Positions 53,539-63,374 of a stretch of DNA of 64,000 nucleotides are shown here, piece after piece. The stretch's first letter is position 1; each line of letters begins with the position of its first letter. The notes below the pieces were generated by a model. The model made no database searches and was not told where the DNA came from. It saw nothing but the letters and a program-made list of their open reading frames with translations. Source of the stretch: Allorhizobium ampelinum S4 (GTDB lineage Bacteria; Pseudomonadota; Alphaproteobacteria; Rhizobiales; Rhizobiaceae); contig NC_011989.1 of the NCBI RefSeq assembly GCF_000016285.1, forward strand, positions 2,669,001 through 2,733,000, given 5' to 3'. The position numbers and the translations under genes were made by a program.

Positions 53539-54645
53539 ATGAAACTTCATCTTTTGGCGAGCGCTGCCTTTGCCGCCCTTCTCGCCGCTGCCCCCGCAGC
53601 CCATGCCGATATTACCATCGGTCTGATGGCGCCGCTGACCGGACCGTTGGCGGCCATTGGCGCGCAGATCAAGAATGGCACGGAAACCGCGATTGCCGAT
53701 ATCAATGCCAAGGGTGGCATCAAGGGCGAAAAGCTGGTGCTGAAGACCGCTGACGATGCGGGCGAGCCGAAGCAAGGCGTGTCCGCTGCCAACCAGTTGG
53801 TTGGCGAAGGCGTGCGTTTCGTGGTCGGCCCGGTGACGTCAGGCGTCGCCGTTCCGGCCTCCGACGTGCTGGCGGAAAACGGCGCGCTGATGGTCACCCC
53901 GACCGCCACGGCCCCAAGCCTGACCAAGCGCGGGTTGCCAACCGTGCTGCGCACCTGCGGTCGTGACGACCAGCAGGCCGATGTGGCGGCCAAATATGTG
54001 CTGGCCCATTTCAAGGACAAGAAAATCGCCATCCTCAATGACAAGGGCCAGTATGGCAAGGGTCTGGCGGATGCCTTCAAAGCCGCGCTCAATGCCGATG
54101 GCGTCAAGGAAGTGTTCAACGATTCACTGACCGCAGGTGAAAAGGATTTCAGCGCGCTCGTCACCCGGTTAAAGTCGGCCAATGTCGAAGTACTGTATTT
54201 TGGCGGCTATCATCCAGAAGCAGGACTGCTGGTGCGCCAGATGAAGGATGCCGGGCTGAAAGCCGTGGTGGTGGCGGGTGATGGCCTCTCCAACAGCGAA
54301 TATACCACTGTCGGCGGTGACGCTGCCAATGGCACGCTGTTCACCAATGCCGCCGACGCGCTGAAAAACCCGGATTCCAAGGTTGCCGCCGATGTGCTGA
54401 CCGCCAAAGGTATCCCGGCGGAGGCCTTCACGCTCAACGCCTATGCCGCCGTGCAGGTCATTGCCGCTGGTATCGAAAAGGTCGGTAGCGCCGAAGATGC
54501 CGAAGCCGTCGCCACCGCGATCAAATCCGGCGACGCAATCCCCACCGCCATTGGCAAGCTGACCTATGGCGAAACCGGCGACCTCACCTCGCAGAGCTTC
54601 TCCATGTACAAATGGGAAGGTGGCAAGACCGTCGCGGCTGAGTAA
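53539..54645 (+). CDS. Branched-chain amino acid ABC transporter substrate-binding protein (LivJ/BraC-like)
   Basis: The 368-residue periplasmic protein has a signal peptide ([22 protein letters not shown]). It follows with [55 protein letters not shown] and [19 protein letters not shown], the Leu/Ile/Val-binding protein pattern. It binds a branched-chain or related amino acid for ABC import. No permease or ATPase gene is adjacent, so it must work with components encoded elsewhere. GGAGACGAC precedes the ATG. Confidence 0.93.
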   Translation: MKLHLLASAAFAALLAAAPAAHADITIGLMAPLTGPLAAIGAQIKNGTETAIADINAKGGIKGEKLVLKTADDAGEPKQGVSAANQLVGEGVRFVVGPVTSGVAVPASDVLAENGALMVTPTATAPSLTKRGLPTVLRTCGRDDQQADVAAKYVLAHFKDKKIAILNDKGQYGKGLADAFKAALNADGVKEVFNDSLTAGEKDFSALVTRLKSANVEVLYFGGYHPEAGLLVRQMKDAGLKAVVVAGDGLSNSEYTTVGGDAANGTLFTNAADALKNPDSKVAADVLTAKGIPAEAFTLNAYAAVQVIAAGIEKVGSAEDAEAVATAIKSGDAIPTAIGKLTYGETGDLTSQSFSMYKWEGGKTVAAE

Positions 54646-54658
54646 TTCAGTTGTAACA

Positions 54659-54702
54659 TTAAAGCGTGTTGCGGCTTATCAGCCTCAAGCAACACGCTTT
54701 AA
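54659..54702 (+). terminator. Terminator hairpin after the LivJ-like gene
   Basis: A perfect 14-bp stem (TTAAAGCGTGTTGC / GCAACACGCTTTAA) encloses a small GGCT/AGCC hairpin. GCTTTTGTTTTT follows. It merges into the dispersed repeat that starts at 54703. Confidence 0.75.
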
Positions 54703-54791
54703 GCTTTTGTTTTTACGCATGTCGTTACCGCAAAACCGCTGCACACTTTTGCGCGACATGCTCTAGACGCGGATGTCACCATCCGCGTCTA
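54703..54791 (-). repeat. Rhizobial dispersed repeat, inverted copy, plus a terminal palindrome
   Basis: On the minus strand 54766-54703 reads CTAGAGCATGTCGC, GCGGTTTTGCGG, GCGTAAAAACAAAAGC. It is the same family as 30751-30823. It is followed (54764-54791) by a perfect 12-bp palindrome TAGACGCGGATG / CATCCGCGTCTA with a TCAC loop. No gene lies between 54646 and the epimerase gene. Confidence 0.7.
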
Positions 54792-54928
54792 ATGCCGTTT
54801 ATGTGCCATGAAGAGCGGGTAAAGTTTTCTCCGTACCTCTTCATATACGTTTCTGCATTGCATAAGTTTTCCCGACATCACCACGCATGACTATTCCAGC
54901 CCACGCCCAGCTTATGAAAGACACGCCC

Positions 54929-55798
54929 ATGCCTACACTGACCGAGATCGGCAATGACCAGCTTACCGTGCAGATCTCCTCGCTTGGCGCGGAGATGCAG
55001 TCCCTTCGCACAAAAGACGGCCAATCGCTGCTCTGGCATGGCGATGCGGCCTATTGGGGCGGGCGTTCGCCCATTCTGTTTCCGATTGTTGGCAAGGCCA
55101 AGGACGATACGCTGCTGATCGATGGCAAACCATACTCCATGGCCCAGCATGGCATTGCCCGACGCCGCGAGTTTACGCTGCTGGAGGCCGGAGCCGATGT
55201 CTGTCGCCACGAACTGACCGCCGGTGATGAAACCAAAGCCGCTTATCCTTTCGATTTTTCGCTGGTGCTGGAACACCGGCTACATGGCGCGGCCCTGACG
55301 GTTGCCGCCACGGTCAGCAATCGTAGCGACACGCCCATGCCCTATGGCCTCGGTTTCCACCCGGCTTTTCTCTGGCCCTTGCCGGGGGCAGAGGGCAAGC
55401 CGCATACGATCACCCTGGAAAATGGCGCAGAACCGCCCCTGCTCCGGCTGGGCGGTGGCCTGCTGGCCGAGGAAGCCCGCCCTTCGCCTTTCCATGCCGG
55501 GCGGCTGGTGCTGGACAAGAGCCAGTTCGAGGAAGACGCGATGATCTTTCCCGAAGGTGCCGGAACGGAGTTGACCTATCGCGCCGAGGATGCGGCCAGC
55601 CTGCATTTCCACTTTGAAAACCTGCCCAATCTGGCGCTCTGGCAAAAGCCCGGCGCGCCCTTCATTTGCATCGAGCCATGGCACGGCATGGCCGCCCGCC
55701 ATGGCAAAAGTGGCGAACTGACGGAGCGGCCCTATACCGTCATACTCGCCCCCGGCGACAGCGCCCGCCACGGCTTTACCGTGACCGTCGAGGCGTGA
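54929..55798 (+). CDS. Aldose 1-epimerase family protein
   Basis: The 289-residue enzyme has the mutarotase-type beta-sandwich with ISSLGAEMQSLRTKDGQSLLWHGDAAYWGGRSPILFP, YSMAQHGIARRREFTLLE (catalytic His), YGLGFHPAFLWPLPGA (second His) and FICIEPWHG with the catalytic Glu. It interconverts anomers of an aldose or sugar phosphate. In-frame ATGs at 54887 and 54914 are alternatives, and none has a strong ribosome-binding site. Its stop overlaps the next start (GTGA). Confidence 0.9.
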   Translation: MPTLTEIGNDQLTVQISSLGAEMQSLRTKDGQSLLWHGDAAYWGGRSPILFPIVGKAKDDTLLIDGKPYSMAQHGIARRREFTLLEAGADVCRHELTAGDETKAAYPFDFSLVLEHRLHGAALTVAATVSNRSDTPMPYGLGFHPAFLWPLPGAEGKPHTITLENGAEPPLLRLGGGLLAEEARPSPFHAGRLVLDKSQFEEDAMIFPEGAGTELTYRAEDAASLHFHFENLPNLALWQKPGAPFICIEPWHGMAARHGKSGELTERPYTVILAPGDSARHGFTVTVEA

Positions 55799-56457
55799 GG
55801 CTGGACACAGAGCGGGAGATCGGTTCGGCGGGACAGATCCTGATCCTGAACGGCGCACCGCGTTCCGGTAAGTCCAGCATTGCAAAGGTGGTGCTGGACA
55901 GTTTTCCGGGCCTCTGGGTCAATCTTGGCGTTGATGCACAGATGGCCACGATCAGCGAACAACACAGGCCCGGCATCGGCCTGCGGCCGGGGGGCGAGCA
56001 CCCGGAAAAAGAAGCGGTCGTGCAGCAACTATATGCCGCCCTGCATGAAACGATTGCCGCCCATAGCCGGCTCGGGATCAATGTGGTGGTCGATGTGGGC
56101 TATCACCAGGCCTATTCGCGGCCTCTGCATATCCTGGATGATTGTGCGCGGCGGCTGGCTGGCCTGCCGGTGCTGTTCATTGGTGTGCATTGCGCGCTCA
56201 CGACAATCATGGCCCGCCGGGCCGCGTCCCCCTCGAATGGCACAATAAATTATTTGCAAGGCTCAGCGGACGATCCAGTGCCGGAACCCGTACAACGCTG
56301 GCAAATGGCTGTGCATGAGCACGGCCCCTATGATCTGGACGTCGATACCACAGACAAGACGCCTGAAGATTGTGCTAGAGAGATTCTGACATTGCTGGCT
56401 AAGGATCGCCCACAGCCCAGCTTTTTCGAGCGGCGTTTGTCGCTCATCCAGACCTGA
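55795..56457 (+). CDS. Chloramphenicol phosphotransferase-like P-loop kinase
   Basis: The 220-residue protein has the P-loop [18 protein letters not shown] (about residues 17-34). It is followed by [27 protein letters not shown] and [11 protein letters not shown], the segments of the CPT family of small kinases. These can phosphorylate hydroxyl groups of small molecules. Antibiotic inactivation is not implied for this homologue. It starts with GTG overlapping the epimerase stop, so the two are co-translated. Confidence 0.85.
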   Translation: MRLDTEREIGSAGQILILNGAPRSGKSSIAKVVLDSFPGLWVNLGVDAQMATISEQHRPGIGLRPGGEHPEKEAVVQQLYAALHETIAAHSRLGINVVVDVGYHQAYSRPLHILDDCARRLAGLPVLFIGVHCALTTIMARRAASPSNGTINYLQGSADDPVPEPVQRWQMAVHEHGPYDLDVDTTDKTPEDCAREILTLLAKDRPQPSFFERRLSLIQT

Positions 56458-56476
56458 GACCGAAGGAGCCACATCC

Positions 56477-58171
56477 ATGAGCCCATTGGAACGCCGTATC
56501 GACCAGGGCGTCGGCCGCGAAACCGCTGATATCGTGCTGAAAGGCGGCCGGTTTTTCGATCTCGTCACCGGTGATCTGGTGGAAAGCGATATTGCCATCT
56601 GCGGCGATACCATTGTCGGCACCTGCGGAACCTACCAGGGCCGCGAGGAAATCGACATATCCGGCAAGATCGTCGTGCCGGGTTTTATCGACACGCATCT
56701 GCATATTGAAAGCTCGCTGGTCACGCCACATGAATTCGACCGCTGCGTGCTGCCTTACGGCGTCACCACAGTGATCTGCGATCCCCATGAAATTGCCAAT
56801 GTGCTGGGCACCGAAGGCATCGAGTTCTTCCTGGAATCGGCGCTGGAAACCATCATGGATATCCGCGTGCAGCTGTCCTCCTGCGTGCCCGCGACCCATC
56901 TGGAAACCTCGGGCGCGGACCTGCCCATCGAGCGGCTTTTGCCATTCCGCGACCATCCGAAGGTGATCGGCCTTGCCGAATTCATGAATTTTCCCGGCGT
57001 GATCCATAAAGACCCGATCTGCATGGCCAAGCTGGAAGCCTTTCAGGGCGGCCATATCGATGGTCATGCGCCGCTGCTGCGCGGTAACGATTTGAACGGC
57101 TATCTCTCGGCGGGTATTCGCACCGAGCATGAATGCACCACGGCGGAAGAAGCCCTGGAGAAGATCCGCAAAGGCATGCATATTCTGGTGCGCGAAGGCT
57201 CGGTTTCCAAGGATTTGCACGCCCTGATGCCAATCATAACCGAGCGGCTGTCGCCCTTTCTGGCGCTCTGCACCGATGACCGCAACCCGCTGGATATCGC
57301 TGAACAAGGTCATCTGGATTATATGATCCGCACGGCCATTGCCCATGGTGTCGAGCCGCTGGCCATCTACCGTGCCGCCTCCATCTCAGCGGCCCGCGCC
57401 TTTGGCCTGCGGGATCGCGGCCTGGTCGCCCCCGGCTGGCGGGCCGATCTGGTGGTGGTGGACAGTCTGGAAAACTGCAAGGCCGAGACCGTTTTTGCGA
57501 GCGGTCGCCGCGTCACCGATGCGCTGTTTGCCACCCGCAAGCCGGTTGCCCCGGTTGGCCTCGACAGCGTCAAGGCCCGGATCGTCAAGTCAGCCGATTT
57601 CGCCGTGCCTGTCAGTGACGGCGAAGTGCCTGTCATGGGCGTGTTGCCGGGCAAGATTATCACCGAATATCGCCGCTACCACCTGCCCGCATCCGGCAAC
57701 CAGACCAGCGTCGATCTCGACCGCGACATCATCAAGGTTGCCGTCATCGAGCGGCATGGCAAAAACGGCAACCACGCCAATGGCTTTGTACAGGGCTTCG
57801 GGCTGAAAAAGGGCGCCATCGCCTCCACCGTCGGCCATGACAGCCACAATATCTGCGTGGTCGGCGTCAGTGAGGATGACATGACCATGGCCGCCAACCG
57901 CCTCTCCGACATCAAGGGCGGCTTCGTGGTGGTGGAAGACGGCAAGGTGACAGGCGAAATCCCCCTGCCCGTCGCGGGCCTGATGAGCCTTGAGCCCTTC
58001 GAGAGCGTGCGCGACACTCTCCATGAACTGCGCCAGGCCGCTTACGCGCTCGGCACCACCTTGCAGGAGCCGTTTTTGCAGGTCGCCTTCCTGCCGCTGC
58101 CGGTCATTCCGCATTTGAAGATTTCCGACAAGGGCATGGTGGATGTCGATAAGTTTATGCTGATTGGGTGA
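56477..58171 (+). CDS. ade: Adenine deaminase
   Basis: The 564-residue amidohydrolase deaminates adenine to hypoxanthine in purine salvage. The metal-binding [19 protein letters not shown] lies at about residues 74-92, with [17 protein letters not shown], the middle-domain [24 protein letters not shown] and [13 protein letters not shown]. The C-terminal domain carries [12 protein letters not shown]. Length and order are normal for AdeC-type enzymes. GAAGGAG precedes the ATG. It is 19 bp after the CPT-like gene and probably in one operon with it and the epimerase. Confidence 0.95.
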   Translation: MSPLERRIDQGVGRETADIVLKGGRFFDLVTGDLVESDIAICGDTIVGTCGTYQGREEIDISGKIVVPGFIDTHLHIESSLVTPHEFDRCVLPYGVTTVICDPHEIANVLGTEGIEFFLESALETIMDIRVQLSSCVPATHLETSGADLPIERLLPFRDHPKVIGLAEFMNFPGVIHKDPICMAKLEAFQGGHIDGHAPLLRGNDLNGYLSAGIRTEHECTTAEEALEKIRKGMHILVREGSVSKDLHALMPIITERLSPFLALCTDDRNPLDIAEQGHLDYMIRTAIAHGVEPLAIYRAASISAARAFGLRDRGLVAPGWRADLVVVDSLENCKAETVFASGRRVTDALFATRKPVAPVGLDSVKARIVKSADFAVPVSDGEVPVMGVLPGKIITEYRRYHLPASGNQTSVDLDRDIIKVAVIERHGKNGNHANGFVQGFGLKKGAIASTVGHDSHNICVVGVSEDDMTMAANRLSDIKGGFVVVEDGKVTGEIPLPVAGLMSLEPFESVRDTLHELRQAAYALGTTLQEPFLQVAFLPLPVIPHLKISDKGMVDVDKFMLIG

Positions 58172-58175
58172 GTGA

Positions 58176-58214
58176 TTGCACCGACCTTCGACTTGTACTA
58201 TATTCAGTACAAGT
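58176..58214 (+). promoter_or_regulatory. yefM-yoeB promoter with palindromic operator
   Basis: The -35 TTGCAC (58176-58181), a 17-bp spacer and the -10 TATATT (58199-58204) form a good promoter. A 9-bp inverted repeat ACTTGTACT-ATATTC-AGTACAAGT (58191-58214) straddles the -10 box. YefM-type antitoxins bind palindromes containing TGTACA-like cores, so autoregulation is expected. Confidence 0.75.
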
Positions 58215-58225
58215 GGGAGATCCTG

Positions 58226-58489
58226 ATGGACACTGTGTTTTTTTCCAAAGCCCGGGCCGAACTGGCCGGGCTGCTCGACAAGGTGAACGAGGATGCATCG
58301 GCTGTGGAGATCGTGCGCCGGGACAAGCCCTCTGCCGTGCTTATGAGCAAGGAAGAATATGAGAGCATGGTGGAAACTCTGCATCTCCTCTCCTCGCCCG
58401 CCAATGCCAGCCGTCTGCTGAAGGCGAAACAGGCTATAGAAGCAGGCCGCTTTTCCCCGCGCCACCTCCCTGATCTGGATGACGCCTGA
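58226..58489 (+). CDS. yefM: Phd/YefM family antitoxin
   Basis: The 87-residue antitoxin shows the YefM fold start (DTVFFSKARAELAGLLDKVNEDASAVEIVRRDKPSAVLMSKEEYESM) and a shorter C-terminal part that should wrap the toxin. ATG 58226 is preferred over an upstream in-frame ATG because GGGAGATCCTG precedes it. It is 3 bp ahead of the toxin gene and behind an operator-containing promoter. It represses its own operon and blocks the YoeB toxin. Confidence 0.92.
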   Translation: MDTVFFSKARAELAGLLDKVNEDASAVEIVRRDKPSAVLMSKEEYESMVETLHLLSSPANASRLLKAKQAIEAGRFSPRHLPDLDDA

Positions 58490-58492
58490 TCC

Positions 58493-58759
58493 ATGCTGGT
58501 CGCCTTTACAGATGAAGGCTGGGAAGATTACTGCTTCTGGCAGGAAACCGATCCCAAAACGGCGCAGCGGATCAATGCCCTGCTAAAGGACACCAAACGC
58601 CATCCCTTTTCCGGCATTGGCAAGCCAGAGCCACTGAAAGGCCAGTTCAAAGGCTTCTGGTCACGCCGCATCAGCCAGGAACACCGCCTGGTTTATGCGG
58701 TGAAAGGTCAGGATAGCGATCAAGTGCTGATCGTGGCGCAATGCCGCTATCATTATTGA
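58493..58759 (+). CDS. yoeB: YoeB/Txe family mRNA interferase toxin
   Basis: The 88-residue toxin has the YoeB pattern WEDYCFWQETDPKTAQRINALLKD. The catalytic Glu lies in GKPEPLKG, Arg in SRRISQEHRLVY, and the C-terminal His-Tyr in CRYHY. It cleaves mRNA in the ribosomal A site. All expected residues are present, so the pair looks functional. It is convergent with the alpha-glucosidase gene, 7 bp away. Confidence 0.94.
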   Translation: MLVAFTDEGWEDYCFWQETDPKTAQRINALLKDTKRHPFSGIGKPEPLKGQFKGFWSRRISQEHRLVYAVKGQDSDQVLIVAQCRYHY

Positions 58760-58766
58760 AAAACGG

Positions 58767-60434
58767 TCACACCCGCGCGCAAAAACCGTCCAGCGCATCG
58801 AGCGTAATCACGCCCTTTTCGAACGTACTGCGGGCATCTGGCAAAGCGATGATCTCCTTAACCGTCATGTGCTCCGGCAGGCGAACCTCCTGCGGTCCGC
58901 GCCGCATGTTGAAGACGAACAGCAATCTTTCGCTGTTCTCCCCGCGCAAAAAGGCCAGCACATCCTCGTTGATATCTAGGAAGGACATTGACCCATCGCG
59001 CAGGGCCGGATGGGCTTTGCGCAAGGCAAGCATGCTGCGGTAATGGTTGAGCACCGAGCTTTTGTCCTTGTCCTGGGCGTCCACCGACAGAGCCTGCTGG
59101 TCCGGCTGAACCGGCAGCCATGGTTTGCCACTGGTAAAACCGGCCTGAGCCTTGGCTTTTTCCCAGACCATCGGCGTGCGGCATCCGTCGCGGCCCTTGA
59201 AAGACGGCCAGAAACGGATGCCATAGGGATCGCGCAGGTCTTCAAAGGCGATATCCGCCTCCGGCAGGCCGAGTTCCTCGCCCTGATAAAGGCAGATCGA
59301 GCCGCGCAGGCTGGCGAGAATACTGATCGCCAGCTTAGCCACCTGCGGCATCTCTTCCGGCCCCTGGGCAAAGCGCGACACATGACGCATCACGTCATGG
59401 TTGGAAAAGGCCCAACACACCCAGCCGTCTTTGACCATGGACTGGAAGGAGGTGACACAATCACGAATATGAGACGGCGTGAAATGTGGCCCCAGCAGAT
59501 CGAATGTGTAGCACATATGCAGCTTGTCGCCGCCGCTGGTATAGGCGGCCACGGTTTTCAACGAACGCGCGCCATCGCCGACCTCGCCCACCGTAGCACG
59601 GTCTGGATATTCATCCAGCAGCGCCCGAAGCTTTTGCAGAAAGCCGATGTTTTCCGGCTGGGTTTTGTCGTGCAGATGCTCCTGCATACCATAGGGATTG
59701 ACATCCGGCGCATCGAGCCCGGCATCGCCGCTGTCTGGCGCATGTGGCGGGTTGTTGCGCAATTCCTTGTCATGAAAATAATAGTTCACGGTATCCAGCC
59801 GGAAACCATCCACGCCGCGCTCCAGCCAGAAACGGGTGGCGTCCAGCACCGCCTGCTGCACCTGCGGATTGTGGAAATTCAAATCGGGCTGCGAGCCCAG
59901 GAAATTATGCATGTAATATTGCTTGCGCACCCCATCCCATTCCCAGGCCGGGCCGCCGAACACTGATAGCCAATTGCTCGGTGCGGTGCCATCCGGCTTG
60001 GCATTGGCCCAGACATACCAATCAGCTTTGGGATTGTTGCGGCTGGAGCGGCTCTCAATGAACCAGGGGTGCTGGTCGGACGTATGGGAAATTACCTGGT
60101 CGATAATCACTTTCAGGCCGAGATCATGCGCCTTGGTCATCATCGCGTCGAAATCGGCAAGTGTGCCGAACATCGGATCGACATCGCAATAGTCAGAGAC
60201 GTCATAGCCCATGTCTGCCATGGGCGAGGTGAAGAACGGCGACAGCCAGATGGCATCGACACCCAGCGAGGCGATATAGGGCAAGCGCTGGGTTATGCCC
60301 TTGATGTCGCCGATGCCATCGCCTGTCGTGTCCTGAAACGAGCGTGGATAGACCTGATAAATAACCGCGCCGCGCCACCAATCACCCCCTGCTTTCACTG
60401 CGGTTTTGCTGGCTCGATCAGTTTTGGTCGGCAT
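58767..60434 (-). CDS. Alpha-glucosidase (GH13, oligo-1,6-glucosidase type)
   Basis: The 555-residue enzyme has the GH13 regions in order: VIIDQVISHTSDQH (region I), DGFRLDTVNYY with the nucleophile Asp (region II), ATVGEVGDG with the acid Glu (region III) and FSNHDVMR (region IV). It hydrolyses alpha-glucosides in the cytosol, as AglA does in rhizobia, but no transporter genes are adjacent. ATG 60434 is chosen because AGAGG lies nine bases upstream. The frame is open to 60515. The gap 60435-60710 shows nothing else. Confidence 0.93.
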   Translation of the reverse strand: MPTKTDRASKTAVKAGGDWWRGAVIYQVYPRSFQDTTGDGIGDIKGITQRLPYIASLGVDAIWLSPFFTSPMADMGYDVSDYCDVDPMFGTLADFDAMMTKAHDLGLKVIIDQVISHTSDQHPWFIESRSSRNNPKADWYVWANAKPDGTAPSNWLSVFGGPAWEWDGVRKQYYMHNFLGSQPDLNFHNPQVQQAVLDATRFWLERGVDGFRLDTVNYYFHDKELRNNPPHAPDSGDAGLDAPDVNPYGMQEHLHDKTQPENIGFLQKLRALLDEYPDRATVGEVGDGARSLKTVAAYTSGGDKLHMCYTFDLLGPHFTPSHIRDCVTSFQSMVKDGWVCWAFSNHDVMRHVSRFAQGPEEMPQVAKLAISILASLRGSICLYQGEELGLPEADIAFEDLRDPYGIRFWPSFKGRDGCRTPMVWEKAKAQAGFTSGKPWLPVQPDQQALSVDAQDKDKSSVLNHYRSMLALRKAHPALRDGSMSFLDINEDVLAFLRGENSERLLFVFNMRRGPQEVRLPEHMTVKEIIALPDARSTFEKGVITLDALDGFCARV

Positions 60435-60710
60435 CTGGCCCATCCTCTGCTCAAAAAATTCGGCATCTTCAAGACTATAGGGTTCGAAGCGGCTATGACC
60501 AGTGGCAATGGTCAAGTCCAGCGATCAATCCACCTTCATTCCTTTGTTACAATGCTGGCCCATAAGCCAAAGGACAGTGGCGGGGGCTTCTGCGTGATTC
60601 CCCGGCGAAATGGCACCCGATATCAGGCTCTCGTTTCGCCGGGGGAGCATTTCAAGCGGGACTATCCCACCTGTCCGTGAAGCACCGCATCGGACCGAGG
60701 AGCACGCGCG

Positions 60711-61778
60711 ATGAGATTGACAATCGTGACCGATGCCTGGCATCCGCAGGTGAATGGCGTGGTGCGCTCCATTGAAAACACCAATGCCGAACTGACCAGG
60801 ATGGGCGTTACCGTCACCATGGTGACGCCTGCGGACTATCGCAGCCTGCCCATGCCGACCTACCCGGAAATCCGCCTGTCGCTGGCCAGCCCGTGGCGCA
60901 TTGCCGCCGCCATCAAGCAAAGCCGCCCGGACCTGATCCATATCGCCACCGAAGGGCCGCTGGGTCTATTGGCGCGGCGCTGGTGCCTGAGCCAGGGCCT
61001 CGCCTTTTCCACCAGCTATCACACCCGGTTTCCCGAATATGTCGCGGCCCGGCTGCCATTGCCGCTTTCGCTGCTCTATGCCTATGTGCGCTGGTTTCAC
61101 CGCGCCGGTGGCGCGTGCATGGTGGCGACCGAAAGCCTGAAACGAGAGCTGGAAGGCCGCAAGATCGGCAATCTGCGGCTCTGGAGCCGGGGAATCGATA
61201 CCGAACTGTTCCACCCGCAGCCGCTTGAGGCAGATCCCTTCGGCCTGCCCCGCCCGATCTTCATGACGGTTGGCCGGGTCGCGGTGGAGAAAAACCTGCC
61301 GGCCTTTCTCGATCTCGACCTGCCGGGTTCGAAAGTGGTGGTTGGCGACGGCCCTGCCCGCGCCGAATTGGCGGAACGCTATCCAGATGTGCTGTTTACC
61401 GGCGTCAAATTCGGCGCCGAGCTGGCGAGTGCCTATGCGCAGGCCGATGTTTTCGTTTTCCCCTCGAAAACCGACACATTCGGCAATACGATCTTGGAAG
61501 CACTGGCCTGCGGCGTACCCGTGGCGGGCTTTCCCGTGACCGGACCGATCGACATCATCTCTGATCCAAAGGCTGGTGCTCTCAACGACGACCTGAAAAC
61601 CGCGTGCCTTGAAGCACTGAACTGCTCTCGCAGCCATGCCAGAGCCTTGGCCGAAACCTATTCCTGGGCCTCCGCCACCCGCCAGTTTCTCGACAATGTC
61701 ATCGAGGCCAAGACGCAGGGGCGCTGGCGGATGCTGATGCGGCGGAAAAAGCCGATCAACCAAGCCTTGGAAAATTGA
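60711..61778 (+). CDS. Family GT4 glycosyltransferase
   Basis: The 355-residue protein has the GT4 N-terminal loop DAWHPQVNGVVRSIENT (residues 7-23), LIHIATEGPLGLLARR, and the C-terminal GRVAVEKNLPAFLDL and VFVFPSKTDTFGNTILEALACGVPVAGF, with the E-x7-E motif. It resembles bacterial and plant glycolipid glycosyltransferases (SQD2-like), including the Agrobacterium enzyme that makes glucosyl and glucuronosyl diacylglycerol. That specific function is an inference. No Pho box was recognised upstream. Confidence 0.85.
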   Translation: MRLTIVTDAWHPQVNGVVRSIENTNAELTRMGVTVTMVTPADYRSLPMPTYPEIRLSLASPWRIAAAIKQSRPDLIHIATEGPLGLLARRWCLSQGLAFSTSYHTRFPEYVAARLPLPLSLLYAYVRWFHRAGGACMVATESLKRELEGRKIGNLRLWSRGIDTELFHPQPLEADPFGLPRPIFMTVGRVAVEKNLPAFLDLDLPGSKVVVGDGPARAELAERYPDVLFTGVKFGAELASAYAQADVFVFPSKTDTFGNTILEALACGVPVAGFPVTGPIDIISDPKAGALNDDLKTACLEALNCSRSHARALAETYSWASATRQFLDNVIEAKTQGRWRMLMRRKKPINQALEN

Positions 61779-61797
61779 TCCGTCCGGGAAAGTTGAA

Positions 61798-63222
61798 TCA
61801 GCGCCTTTTGCGCTTATTCTCGAACGGGTTTTCCGACGCCTTCAGATGGATGCGGATCGGCACGCCGGGCATGTTGAAATCGGCGCGCAAGCCGTTGGTG
61901 AGATAACGGATATAGCTTTCCGGCACGGAATCGGGCCTGGTGCAGGAAATCATGAAGGCGGGCGGGCGGGCCTTGACCTGGGTCATGTATTTCAGTTTCA
62001 ACCGGCGCCCGGAGACAGCCGGTGGCGGATGCTGGGTCTGGACACTGTCCAGCCAGCGATTGAGCTTGGCGGTCGAGATCCGCTTGTTCCACACCATGTC
62101 AGTGTCGATGATCGACTGCATCAGCTTTTCAAGGCCGTAACCTGTCTGGCCAGCCATTGGCACGGCGCGAATGCCGCGCGCCTGTGGCAGGAGCCGTTCG
62201 GTCTTTTCGCGCAGCTCGGCCAAAACCGCCTGCGGATCTTCCACCAGATCCCATTTGTTGAAGGCGAGAACCGCGGCACGGCCTTCGCGCAGCACCAGAT
62301 CGACGATCTGAATATCCTGCTTTTCAAACGGAATGGTGGCGTCGAAGACGATGACAACGGTTTCGGCAAAGCGGATGGCGCGCAATGTATCGGCCACCGA
62401 CAGCTTTTCCAGCTTCTCGATCACCCGCGCCTTGCGGCGCATGCCCGCTGTGTCGAACATCTTGATGGTACGGCCACGCCAGTCCCATTCGACCGAAATC
62501 GAATCGCGGGTAATCCCGGCTTCTGGGCCGGTCAGCAACCGGTCCTCACCAAGGAAGCGATTGATCAGCGTTGATTTACCGGCATTCGGACGTCCGACAA
62601 TGGCAACGCGCAGCGGCTTGGTGTCGTCATAGGCCAGATCTTCTTCGTCATCCTCACCCTCGACTGTGGGCCTGAGGACGATATCGGTCTCGGCCACGTC
62701 GTCATCGTCTTCGGGAAAGGCGCGATCCACGCCGATAGCCTCGACAATGGCGTCGCGCAGGTCGATCATCCCCTGACCGTGTTCGGCGGAAATCGGCACC
62801 GGTTCGCCAAGCCCAAGCGTGAAGGCGTCGTAAAAACCGCCATCCGAACCACGGGCTTCGGACTTGTTGGCCACCAGCACCACCGGCTTGCCGCGCTTGC
62901 GCAGCATATCGGCCAGTGCCTTGTCCACATGGGTCAGGCCCATTTTCGCATCGACCACGAACAGCGACAGATCGGCCTCGTCGATGGCGATTTCGGTCTG
63001 GGCGCGCATCCGGCCTTCCAGCGTGTCAGCACCCGCCTCTTCCAGACCGGCAGTATCAACGATGTGGAAGCGCAGGTCCACCAACTTGGCCTCACCGGGC
63101 CGCCGGTCGCGGGTCACGCCCGGCGTGTCATCGACAAGCGCCAGCTTTTTGCCAACCAGACGGTTGAACAGAGTGGATTTGCCGACATTGGGACGTCCGA
63201 CGATGGCGACGGTAAAGCTCAT
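61798..63222 (-). CDS. der: Ribosome-associated GTPase Der (EngA)
   Basis: The 474-residue GTPase helps assemble the 50S ribosomal subunit. It has two tandem G domains, with [14 protein letters not shown] at residues 8-21, DTPGVTRD and VANKSE in the first, and [23 protein letters not shown] and FNKWDL in the second. A C-terminal KH-like domain ([15 protein letters not shown]) follows, and the basic tail is KRKRR. Length and order are normal. It is transcribed with the TPR gene upstream, 152 bp apart. Confidence 0.97.
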   Translation of the reverse strand: MSFTVAIVGRPNVGKSTLFNRLVGKKLALVDDTPGVTRDRRPGEAKLVDLRFHIVDTAGLEEAGADTLEGRMRAQTEIAIDEADLSLFVVDAKMGLTHVDKALADMLRKRGKPVVLVANKSEARGSDGGFYDAFTLGLGEPVPISAEHGQGMIDLRDAIVEAIGVDRAFPEDDDDVAETDIVLRPTVEGEDDEEDLAYDDTKPLRVAIVGRPNAGKSTLINRFLGEDRLLTGPEAGITRDSISVEWDWRGRTIKMFDTAGMRRKARVIEKLEKLSVADTLRAIRFAETVVIVFDATIPFEKQDIQIVDLVLREGRAAVLAFNKWDLVEDPQAVLAELREKTERLLPQARGIRAVPMAGQTGYGLEKLMQSIIDTDMVWNKRISTAKLNRWLDSVQTQHPPPAVSGRRLKLKYMTQVKARPPAFMISCTRPDSVPESYIRYLTNGLRADFNMPGVPIRIHLKASENPFENKRKRR

Positions 63223-63374
63223 GATAATCTGGTATCCGGTTATATCCAGCCCGTCTTCAAGCGGACTTTAAAACAGTAGCGCATCGGAGCGAAACCTGTG
63301 AAGCGGTTTTCGATCCGATGCGTGATGGCATGTCGGGCGACGGCGAAAAATCCCGCCAAAAACCCTTGAAAGTA

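Noticed and set aside
60435..60710. Pho box before the GT4 glycosyltransferase
   Set aside because: A CTGTCCG stretch is present, but no second half-site at the expected spacing was found.
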